From NCBI GenBank assembly GCA_902766515.1, contig CACXEB010000443.1, positions 1-5,738 on the forward strand: 5,738 nt of DNA. The letters are read 5' to 3'. The translations under genes and the position numbers were made by a program. Source of the stretch: an uncultured Eubacteriales bacterium. GTDB taxonomy: Bacteria > Bacillota_A > Clostridia > Christensenellales > Aristaeellaceae. Position 1 is the stretch's first letter. Each line of letters opens with the position of its first letter. The notes beneath the pieces are model-generated. The model worked only from the letters and a program-made list of their open reading frames with translations, ran no database searches and was not told the DNA's origin. Of the stretch, positions 1 through 5,608 are shown piece after piece.

Positions 1-1
1 G

Positions 2-1150
2 TCCGGCTTTTTCTGTCCCCTGTACCATCCCTATGATTTCACCATGACGGTCCATGAGATGCTTCAGCTGCGGGGCGCCGAGATCCTGTCCGGCACCGAA
101 AGCAACGAGATGCTCGGCATGGAGTCGGACTACGAAGCGCTGTGGCTCCTGAGGCGGGAGATCAAGCACGGGTCCGGGTCCGGCACCGCCTGGAAATATA
201 CAATCGCCGCCCTGCAGGAAGCCGAATCAGCGCTCCGGAAACCGATTTACGCAGGCGATTTATCCGTGAGCAGGCCGTTCTGTTATCCGTTCTCCCCCGG
301 CCAGTTTGACGCCATGGCCCGCACGGGGGCGCTGAGCGTGCTTTACGAGCTGCAAAGCCTCGGCTGCATCGCCGATCTGTTTGTCGATATGGACCACAGC
401 CGGCTGACCTGCCGGATCTTCCCCGCCCCCGCGGAAGGCGATCCATTCGGGGACACGGAAGCGGCCCTGACGGAAATGCTGGGCGATCCCCGCGGCGAAA
501 GCCATTACGCGGTGGTCGACGAATACCTGTCCCACGGCGCGCCAAGGCATTTCGTCAACATGAGCCTGCCGGTTCAGCTGGACGCCGCCGCGATCGCGGA
601 GCGCATGGCGGCCCGTGAAACGCGAGAAGGCAGGCCCGGCCGCGCGGATCTGGAGCGCCAGATCACCCTGGGGATCCGGAAGCTGGCCGCCGGCGGCCTG
701 CTGGTCCCCGCGGAAGGATTGAACCAGTACCGCTTCAAATCCATCGCCGTACGCCGCGAGCTCGAAAAAGAAGGGTTTGCGCTCGAAGCGTACGTGTACT
801 ATACGCTGTTCCTGTCCGGGAAATTCGACGATATCCGGAGCAATGTCCGGATCAGGACCGGCGAAAGCGCTTCCGGCGGCATACTGGAAAAGGAATTGGA
901 CATCCTGGTGACCCGGAAGGGAAAGATGGGCGTCATTTCCTGCAAGGATACGGGCAATTTCGATATCCTGCACATCGGCGAGCTCCGGATGCAGGCTGAA
1001 TTATACGGGGTCAACGCGAAGCCGATCCTGGTCTGCTCGGAGGCGCCGACGGAACAGGATGTGCAGATGTGCAAGTATATCCATGTCGGACTGGTTACCC
1101 TCATCAACCGCGACCTGCCGACCCGGATCATCCGGATCCTGTCAGCATAA
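2..1150 (+). CDS. DUF1887/Card1-Can2-like PD-(D/E)xK nuclease, 5'-truncated by window edge
   Basis: The frame is open from the first bases; the first ATG (position 44) has no ribosome site and is preceded in frame by residues SGFFCPLYHPYDFT, so the gene starts outside the window. What is seen: the last ~130 codons have the DUF1887 C-terminal layout, with a helix containing EAYVYY (Glu at 785-787), strand ELDILV (Asp at 899-901), then VISCKD (Lys at 944-946), then a helix and a strand ending in PILV. This is a PD-(D/E)xK nuclease order. The stretch PLYHPYDFTMTVHEMLQLRGAEI resembles the segment that follows the CARF domain in this family. Known of the family: Card1/Can2 proteins are activated by cyclic tetra-adenylate in type III CRISPR immunity and nick DNA and/or cut RNA. 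Odd points: Ser occupies the position where Glu is expected before Cys-Lys, and the region between the CARF-like link and the nuclease (about 44-700) is long and unrecognised. It could instead be another restriction-type nuclease. There is no type III gene or CRISPR array in view. Confidence 0.6.
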   Translation, partial: SGFFCPLYHPYDFTMTVHEMLQLRGAEILSGTESNEMLGMESDYEALWLLRREIKHGSGSGTAWKYTIAALQEAESALRKPIYAGDLSVSRPFCYPFSPGQFDAMARTGALSVLYELQSLGCIADLFVDMDHSRLTCRIFPAPAEGDPFGDTEAALTEMLGDPRGESHYAVVDEYLSHGAPRHFVNMSLPVQLDAAAIAERMAARETREGRPGRADLERQITLGIRKLAAGGLLVPAEGLNQYRFKSIAVRRELEKEGFALEAYVYYTLFLSGKFDDIRSNVRIRTGESASGGILEKELDILVTRKGKMGVISCKDTGNFDILHIGELRMQAELYGVNAKPILVCSEAPTEQDVQMCKYIHVGLVTLINRDLPTRIIRILSA

Positions 1151-1186
1151 TAACCGGGCAGGCTTCAGTATAAATCCCCCCACCCG

Positions 1187-2320
1187 TCAGCCGGCTCCGT
1201 CCTCCACCCCTTTGCAGTGATCGCGGATCCAGGCGAGGGAGAGCTTCTTGTCCCCCGCGTCCGGAAAGCGGACCAGCGCCAGGCCGCCCTGGAGGGAGAC
1301 GATGATCCCGGGGCCAAATTGCGGATGCGACAGCCGGACGCCGGCTGCCAGCTCCGCGGGCAGATCAGGCGCCGCCGGCGCGGGCGCCTTTTTCGGCAGG
1401 TACGTAAAATACCTGCCGATTTTTTCTTTGCTGGAATCCCAGATATCCTTGACGGCGTACCGCTTTCCCTCGGGGGTATCCACGGGGACGATGCCCACCA
1501 CATGGTCTGACCCGACCATCGCGAAGAACCGCTCTCCCTGCGTGCAGACCGCGTTCATATGATCGCAGAACGCCACGCCGGTCAATCCCAGGCCGTCCCG
1601 GGTCAGCCGCTCATGCGCGGTCATGCCGTATTCCGAAATCAGGTACCGGTAGGTCAGGGCGCCGTTCAGGATCGCGGTCGTATATTCATTGGAGCGCGCG
1701 ACCATTTCCAGCGCTTCGTCCCATGTCACGTCAAAGACCGCCGCGTACGCCCGGATCACGCAGTCCCCGATCGCGAACCCGCGGGGATTCGGCTGGAAAA
1801 ACTGAAATCCCCTGTGGTTCGGCAGGGGCTTTGTCATCGGTTCCCGGACGGCGCTGACCGGATCCGGCAGCGGTTTCTCCGCGCCGATTTCGTCATAGGG
1901 AAGCCACAGCTGCAGCACCGTCCGTTCCTCCTGGCGCGTGTCCATGCATACAAAGCCGCTGTCCGTCCGACGGATGGCGCAGACGCGCTTCTCCATGGAC
2001 TGATTCCGCACGGTGAAGGCCAGGCCGGAGGTCACGGAGGGATAGTGCGCCGTCAGATAGTCATGCAGCTCGTCATAGGTCTTGTACCGCCCGATCCCGC
2101 TGACCGGCGTATAGCCGGCGTCGCGCAGCATGTTCTTCACGCAGAACGGATCCCTGAGCAGCAGGCCGTACCGGTGGCCCTGGTTCAGCAGGTACCGGTA
2201 AGCCTCCTCCCAGGAAATGCCGCGGGCCAGGGCCACGGCGTTGACGGCCGAAAGCGCCAGGCTGTTCTGGGAGTCCATCTGGTGCCGGTTGGCGGTCGCG
2301 ACCACAAAATGCGCCGCCAT
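1187..2320 (-). CDS. Papain-like cysteine-peptidase-like protein, duplicated fold with C-terminal Tudor/SH3-like tail
   Basis: 377 residues from the ATG at 2320; the GTG three bases upstream is too close to the GGAGG at 2329-2325. The second half (about 173-310) has a papain-like pattern seen in small phage and Firmicutes hypothetical proteins: NPRGFAIGDCVIRA with Cys187, then VTWDEA, SDHVVGIV with His273, and DIWDSS with Asp295, a plausible Cys-His-Asp triad. The first half (about 14-145) repeats the same plan (LSAVNAVALARGISWEEA, then a TYDELHDYL segment), but the Cys position is Ser24 and the His position appears to be Arg112; Asp127 is kept. A Pro/Ala linker leads to residues 327-369, with GVRLSHPQFGPG, a V-x-F strand and KKLSL, resembling the C-terminal Tudor-like domain of UvrD/PcrA helicases. 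There is no signal peptide or membrane segment, so it is cytoplasmic. The gene is translationally coupled to the upstream merR. Peptidase activity and substrate are inferred; the fold could also be a transferase or a noncatalytic binder. Confidence 0.68.
   Translation of the reverse strand: MAAHFVVATANRHQMDSQNSLALSAVNAVALARGISWEEAYRYLLNQGHRYGLLLRDPFCVKNMLRDAGYTPVSGIGRYKTYDELHDYLTAHYPSVTSGLAFTVRNQSMEKRVCAIRRTDSGFVCMDTRQEERTVLQLWLPYDEIGAEKPLPDPVSAVREPMTKPLPNHRGFQFFQPNPRGFAIGDCVIRAYAAVFDVTWDEALEMVARSNEYTTAILNGALTYRYLISEYGMTAHERLTRDGLGLTGVAFCDHMNAVCTQGERFFAMVGSDHVVGIVPVDTPEGKRYAVKDIWDSSKEKIGRYFTYLPKKAPAPAAPDLPAELAAGVRLSHPQFGPGIIVSLQGGLALVRFPDAGDKKLSLAWIRDHCKGVEDGAG
1394..1425 (+). terminator. Rho-independent terminator for plus-strand transcripts, inside the convergent gene
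   Basis: A perfect 9-bp stem CGGCAGGTA (1394-1402) / TACCTGCCG (1410-1418) closes a 7-base loop and is followed by A and then six T (1420-1425), C and more T. Polarity is clear: the T-run follows the hairpin only on the plus strand, so it would stop transcripts of the nuclease gene ending at 1150. The opposite strand encodes the RYFTYLPKK part of the peptidase-like protein. No terminator is visible in the 36-bp gap between the two genes. Confidence 0.6.
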
Positions 2321-2721
2321 CACTCCTCCTCGCCGGACGGGCGGTCGGCATGGCCTTTTTCGTACTCGTCCAGCTTTTTGCTGAAGAAGTTGAGCTTCCA
2401 GGTGACCTTTTCCAGGTGCTTCTGCATCTCGTCGATGCGGGCGAGCACGTTTTCGCGGTGGGCGCGCAGCAGCGCCACCCGCTCCCTCAGGGTCTGGTCC
2501 CCCTCGTGGGTCAGGGAAACGAAACGGGTGATCTCCTGCAGGGACATGCCCGTGTTCTTCAGGCAGCAGATCAGGCCCAGCGACTCCAGATCGGCGTCCG
2601 AATACTGGCGGAAACCGCCGGGGGTGCGCTCCACACCGGCCAGCAGGCCTTCCTTTTCATAGTACCGCAGGGTATGGGTCGAAAGACCCGTCTTTTTGCT
2701 CACATCCTGAATGGAATACAT
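2320..2721 (-). CDS. MerR-family transcriptional regulator (NmlR/AdhR-like)
   Basis: 133 residues. The start at 2721 is chosen because GGAGG (2734-2730) lies eight bases upstream and the protein then begins MYSIQDVSKKTGLS, the usual MerR N-terminus; the longer in-frame ATG at 2763 would run through the promoter region. Residues 1-70 form the winged-helix DNA-binding domain: helix-turn-helix (IQDVSKKTGLSTHTLRYYEKEGLL), wing with GGFRQYSDADLESL, then LKNTGMSLQEI. Residues 75-122 are a charged coiled-coil dimerisation helix. There is no metal-binding C-terminal loop as in MerR or CueR. Cys52-Cys53 (ICCLKNTGM) fall where AdhR/NmlR-type aldehyde- or thiol-responsive members keep a conserved Cys, so electrophile sensing is possible but unproven. 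Family members bind a dyad between badly spaced -35 and -10 boxes and untwist the DNA to activate. Such a site lies immediately upstream, facing the xylanase gene. It is the first gene of an operon with the peptidase-like gene. Confidence 0.93.
   Translation of the reverse strand: MYSIQDVSKKTGLSTHTLRYYEKEGLLAGVERTPGGFRQYSDADLESLGLICCLKNTGMSLQEITRFVSLTHEGDQTLRERVALLRAHRENVLARIDEMQKHLEKVTWKLNFFSKKLDEYEKGHADRPSGEEE
2325..2329 (-). promoter_or_regulatory. Ribosome site deciding the start of the peptidase-like gene
   Basis: GGAGG lies inside the last codons of merR. It sits four bases from the ATG at 2320 and only one base from the in-frame GTG at 2323, favouring the ATG. The merR stop TGA and this ATG share one A (TGATG), so reinitiation by ribosomes finishing merR is likely. 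Confidence 0.65.
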
Positions 2722-2729
2722 TGTTTTTT

Positions 2730-2734
2730 CCTCC
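2730..2734 (-). promoter_or_regulatory. Ribosome site of merR
   Basis: GGAGG followed by eight A-rich bases and ATG at 2721. It fixes the merR start and rules out the upstream in-frame ATG at 2763, which has no comparable site. Confidence 0.8.
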
Positions 2735-2742
2735 GCCCGGTA

Positions 2743-2773
2743 TTGACTTAGAGTGAACTTCAAAGATTACAAT
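2743..2773 (+). promoter_or_regulatory. MerR-type activated promoter and operator for the xylanase gene
   Basis: On the plus strand, TTGACT (2743-2748) and TACAAT (2768-2773) are separated by 19 bp, the over-long spacing typical of MerR-activated promoters. The spacer overlaps an imperfect dyad, CTTAGAGT (2747-2754), GA, then ACTTCAAA (2757-2764), with 5 of 8 right-arm positions matching a perfect CTTAGAGT inverted repeat, a form known from NmlR/AdhR-type operators. Its start site would lie near 2780, about 70 bases before the xylanase start. It overlaps the opposite-facing merR promoter. Confidence 0.72.
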
Positions 2774-2774
2774 G

Positions 2775-2803
2775 AGTATACAAGCAAATAAATCGTCTGT
2801 CAA
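2775..2803 (-). promoter_or_regulatory. SigmaA promoter for the merR-peptidase operon
   Basis: On the minus strand, TTGACA (2803-2798), a 17-bp spacer and TATACT (2780-2775) make a near-consensus housekeeping promoter. Transcription would start near 2768 and cross the MerR dyad at 2747-2764 before the merR start. A regulator bound there would block its own promoter, so autorepression is expected (inference). Confidence 0.82.
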
Positions 2804-2839
2804 GCATCCGAAAACCGCTCCTGAATGAGCTTTTGAATG

Positions 2840-2845
2840 AGGAGG
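2840..2845 (+). promoter_or_regulatory. Ribosome site deciding the xylanase start
   Basis: AGGAGG is one base from the ATG at 2847 but seven bases from the in-frame ATG at 2853. Normal spacing makes 2853 the real start. CTCCT at 2818-2822 is complementary to AGGAG here and could mask the site in the mRNA (speculative). Confidence 0.75.
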
Positions 2846-2852
2846 AATGACC

Positions 2853-4079
2853 ATGGAACAGCTCAAGCACCGGATGGCAGAAGCCCGCCTGCGCCTGCTG
2901 AACCCGGACGGCACCCCGGCGGCCAACGTCCCCGTACAGGTCGACCAGGTTTCCCATCAGTTTCTTTTCGGCTGCGGCGCGTTTGACGCCGTGGCCCTGA
3001 TGAAGACCCAGGACGAGGCGCGGAAGGCCTTCCTCCGGGAACGGATGGACAAGTGGCTCCGCCTGTTCAACTACGGCACGCTGCCGTTCTACTGGGGCCG
3101 GTACGAGCCCGTGGAGGGCCAGACCGCCTATCCCGAAACCATGGCGGCCGCCCAATGGCTCAAGAAGCAGGGCGTCCGGGTAAAAGGACATCCCCTGTGC
3201 TGGCACACGGCCTGCGCGCCCTGGCTGATGCAGTATCCCAACGACGAGATCCTCCGCCGGCAGATCGCCCGCATCCACCGGGACGTGGAGGCGTACCGCG
3301 GCGTGATCGACATGTGGGACGTGATCAACGAGGTCGTCATCATGCCGGTGTTCGACAAGTATGACAACGCCATCACCCGCATCTGCAAGGATCTGGGCCG
3401 GATCCGGCTGGTAAAGGAGGTCTTTGCCGCCGCCCGGGAGAGCAACCCCGGCGCCGTCCTGCTGATCAACGACTTCAACACCAGTGTCTCCTACGAGATC
3501 CTCCTGGAGGGCCTACTGGAAGCCGGCGTGCCGATCAGCGCCATCGGCATCCAGAGCCACCAGCACCAGGGCTACTGGGGCCTGGAGAAGCTGAACGACG
3601 TGCTCGCCCGCTTCTCCCGCTTCGGCCTGCCCATCCATTTTACCGAAAACACGCTGATCTCCGGCGAGATCATGCCCGCCCACATCGTCGACCTCAACGA
3701 CTGGCAGGTGGACGCCTGGCCCAGCACGCCCGAGGGCGAGGAGCGGCAGGCCCGCGAGATCACGGAGATGTATTCCGTGCTGTTCGCCCATCCGCTGGTG
3801 GAGGCCATCACCACCTGGGACTTCAACGACGGCTGCTGGCTGAAGGCCCCGTCCGGCTTCGTGCATGAGGACAATACCGAAAAGCCCGCCTACCATGCCC
3901 TCCGGAACCTGATCCACGGCGCGTGGGAGACCCATGAGACGCTGGCCACGGACAGCGACGGCTGCCTGTCCTTCACAGGCTTCAGGGGCGGCTATGTGCT
4001 TAAAGCCGCCGGCCGGCAGGCGGCGCTGACCCTGGACGGGGATACGGACGCCCGGCTGGCGCTGGCGCAGGAGGCGTGA
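2853..4079 (+). CDS. GH10 endo-1,4-beta-xylanase-like glycoside hydrolase, intracellular
   Basis: 408 residues from the ATG with the well-spaced ribosome site. It should hydrolyse beta-1,4-xylosidic bonds with retention of configuration. Visible GH10 landmarks in order: an N-terminal beta segment (residues 10-42, ending FLFGCGAF), FNYGTLPFYWGRYEP (72-86), GHPLCWH (112-118), MWDVINE with acid/base Glu160, INDFN (205-209), IGIQSH (231-236), HFTEN with the putative nucleophile Glu265, and TWDFNDGCW (321-329). The C-terminal tail (about 358-384; GFRGGYVLKA) matches the small beta extension often found after GH10 barrels. There is no signal peptide, so it probably acts in the cytoplasm on imported xylo-oligosaccharides rather than polymer. 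The nucleophile strand reads T-E-N instead of the usual T-E-L-D, so specificity may be shifted. It stands alone without a transporter or xylosidase beside it. Divergence from merR and the 19-bp-spacer promoter suggest MerR-dependent expression. No clear terminator follows; the next gene converges 48 bp away. Confidence 0.92.
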   Translation: MEQLKHRMAEARLRLLNPDGTPAANVPVQVDQVSHQFLFGCGAFDAVALMKTQDEARKAFLRERMDKWLRLFNYGTLPFYWGRYEPVEGQTAYPETMAAAQWLKKQGVRVKGHPLCWHTACAPWLMQYPNDEILRRQIARIHRDVEAYRGVIDMWDVINEVVIMPVFDKYDNAITRICKDLGRIRLVKEVFAAARESNPGAVLLINDFNTSVSYEILLEGLLEAGVPISAIGIQSHQHQGYWGLEKLNDVLARFSRFGLPIHFTENTLISGEIMPAHIVDLNDWQVDAWPSTPEGEERQAREITEMYSVLFAHPLVEAITTWDFNDGCWLKAPSGFVHEDNTEKPAYHALRNLIHGAWETHETLATDSDGCLSFTGFRGGYVLKAAGRQAALTLDGDTDARLALAQEA

Positions 4080-4127
4080 AACCGGCTGCGCGACGGGTGA
4101 TGAACGGCGGCAGGCATTACGCGCGGT

Positions 4128-5468
4128 TCACGCCCGCACGCGGCGCTTCCAGACGAGGTAGCGGCCCACGCAGAACGATCCCGCCAGCGCCCAGGTCATG
4201 CCCGCGGTGACCCAGATGGTCCAGACGCCCATCCCCGACCACCGCAGCAGCAGGAGCGGCAGGCCCACGCGGCCGGCGATCTCCACGATCCCGTTCAGGA
4301 AGGAGAATAAGGCGTCGCCCACGCCGTTGAGCACCCCGCGGCAGACGTAGATGATCCCCAGGAACGCGTAGAACACGCTGGTGATTTTCAGCGCCCGGCT
4401 GCCCATTTCGATGACGTCCGCCTCCTCCACGAACAGCCCCACCAGGGTCCGGCCGCCCAGCTGCATGATAACCAGCATGGCAAAGGCCACCGCCAGCATC
4501 GCCAGCATGCTGTCCCGAAAGCCCTTGCTGATCCGGTCCTGCCGGCCCGCGCCCATGTTCTGCCCGGAATAGGTGGAGAGCGCCATGCTCATGGACCCGA
4601 AGGGCTGCTGCACCAGCTGCTCCAGGCGGGTGGTGGCGGTATAGGCCGCCATGGCTGTGGGGCCGAAGCCGTTGACCACCGTCTGCAGCGCCGTGGTGGA
4701 CACGGCGATCAGGCTCCACTGCAGCGCGAGCGGCAGGCCCACCCGCAGCGCGCCCCGAACGATGGCCGGCTCAAAGGCCATGGATTTCCGGCTCAGCCGG
4801 AAATACGGGTTGCGCCGGTACGCGAACAGGAGGGATCCCACCCCCGCGAGCAGCTGGCTCAGCATGGTCGCCAGCGCCGCGCCGAAGACGCCCATGCCGA
4901 ACGATCCCACGAACAGCAGGTCCAGCCCGACGTTGAGGATACAGGAAAACACCAGGAAATACAGCGGCGTGCGGGAATCCCCCAGCGCCCGCTGCATGGA
5001 CGAGGCGTAGTTGTACACGGCGACCAGCGGCACCGAGGCCGTCGTCATGCGCATGTAGACGATGGCGTCGGGCAGGATCGTCTCCGGGATCCCCATCCAC
5101 CCGAGCACTGTCGGCACCATCAGGAAGGCGACCACGGCCGTCAGCAGGGAGGACGCCAGCGTGATGTACGCGGCGTTGGAGATCGACAGGCGCACCATGT
5201 CGTCCTTCCGCGCGCCGAAGTACTGCGCCGTCACCACGCTGCACCCGCCGCTGATGCCGTTGAACAGCGAAAAGAACAGGAACGAGATGGAACCTGTCGC
5301 CCCCACGGCCGCCAGCGCGTCCGCGCCCAGCAGGCGGCCGACGATCATGGAATCCGCCAGGTTATAGGCCTGCTGGAATATGTTGCCGCACAGCAGCGGC
5401 AGCGCGAAGACCGAAAGCAGGACCAGCGGACTGCCCTCCGTCATGTTCATCGTCGCGTTCTTTCGCAT
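4128..5468 (-). CDS. MATE-family multidrug/Na+ (or H+) antiporter
   Basis: 446 residues, the normal MATE length, with about 12 hydrophobic segments and a basic C-terminus (WKRRVRA). The family exports cationic drugs, dyes or metabolites across the cytoplasmic membrane using a sodium or proton gradient. The two-fold internal repeat is visible: AQYFGARKDD (81-90) in the first half corresponds to GQNMGAGRQD (302-311) in the second, and QRALGDSRTP (159-168) to RGVLNGVGDA (377-386). The start MRKNATMNMTEG at 5468 is preceded by a modest AAAGAAAGGG seven bases away; the in-frame extension up to 5618 would translate the hairpin array, gives a non-membrane Arg/Pro-rich tail and is rejected. The substrate cannot be told from sequence. 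No regulator or partner is adjacent, and no convincing promoter is seen upstream because the hairpin array begins 25 bases before the start. It converges with the xylanase gene without an obvious terminator. Confidence 0.95.
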   Translation of the reverse strand: MRKNATMNMTEGSPLVLLSVFALPLLCGNIFQQAYNLADSMIVGRLLGADALAAVGATGSISFLFFSLFNGISGGCSVVTAQYFGARKDDMVRLSISNAAYITLASSLLTAVVAFLMVPTVLGWMGIPETILPDAIVYMRMTTASVPLVAVYNYASSMQRALGDSRTPLYFLVFSCILNVGLDLLFVGSFGMGVFGAALATMLSQLLAGVGSLLFAYRRNPYFRLSRKSMAFEPAIVRGALRVGLPLALQWSLIAVSTTALQTVVNGFGPTAMAAYTATTRLEQLVQQPFGSMSMALSTYSGQNMGAGRQDRISKGFRDSMLAMLAVAFAMLVIMQLGGRTLVGLFVEEADVIEMGSRALKITSVFYAFLGIIYVCRGVLNGVGDALFSFLNGIVEIAGRVGLPLLLLRWSGMGVWTIWVTAGMTWALAGSFCVGRYLVWKRRVRA

Positions 5469-5530
5469 GAGGAAACCCTTTCTTTGAATCGTAGGGGGGA
5501 CTGGCGTCCCCCCTGCGGGAACCCCCCTGA

Positions 5531-5575
5531 CGGCGTTTCCTGTCGCCCCGTTGGGGCTCCCGGGCGGAAACGCCG
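5531..5575. repeat. Nested hairpin with 10-bp outer stem and 5-bp inner stem
   Basis: The outer arms (5531-5540 and 5566-5575) are perfectly complementary. The inner arms GCCCC (5545-5549) and GGGGC (5553-5557) close a GTT loop. It is the most elaborate element of the array and could fold on either strand. Confidence 0.7.
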
Positions 5576-5608
5576 CAAGGTACAAACGGCTCCGCCGTTT
5601 GGTCCTTG
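5576..5608. repeat. Two-step hairpin with 2x2 internal loop
   Basis: CAAGG pairs with CCTTG, and CAAACGGC pairs with GCCGTTTG around a TCC loop; only TA opposite GT is unpaired. Stacked stems with a small symmetric internal loop are more typical of functional RNA or a transposable-element end than of chance. Confidence 0.7.

Noticed and set aside
260..973. Long minus-strand open frame (237 codons) opposite the nuclease gene
   Set aside because: Antisense shadow of a well-supported gene in GC-rich DNA; no ribosome site and no recognisable motif.
1122..1140. CCGGA/TCCGG hairpin at the end of the nuclease gene
   Set aside because: The stem is short, it lies inside the coding sequence and no T-run follows on either strand.
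1639..2202. Repeated CAGGTACCGGTA at about 1641 and 2190
   Set aside because: Both copies encode Tyr-Arg-Tyr-Leu in the peptidase-like protein with the same codons; likely coincidence rather than a regulatory repeat.
1559..2662. Plus-strand open frame of 367 codons opposite the merR-peptidase operon
   Set aside because: It spans two real minus-strand genes with clear motifs and a coupled start; its own product is Arg/Gln/Val-rich without a domain, so it is a codon-bias shadow.
2722..2763. Upstream in-frame start for merR (extra 14 residues)
   Set aside because: No ribosome site at 2763, the extension is atypical for MerR proteins, and the ATG at 2721 has a well-placed GGAGG.
4080..4127. Possible bidirectional terminator between xylanase and MATE genes
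   Set aside because: Only a 5-bp GCGCG/CGCGC pairing across a long loop and no T-run on either strand.
4117..4719. Minus-strand 200-codon frame inside the MATE gene
   Set aside because: Out-of-frame reading of the MATE coding sequence, Gly/His/Arg-rich with no membrane segments.
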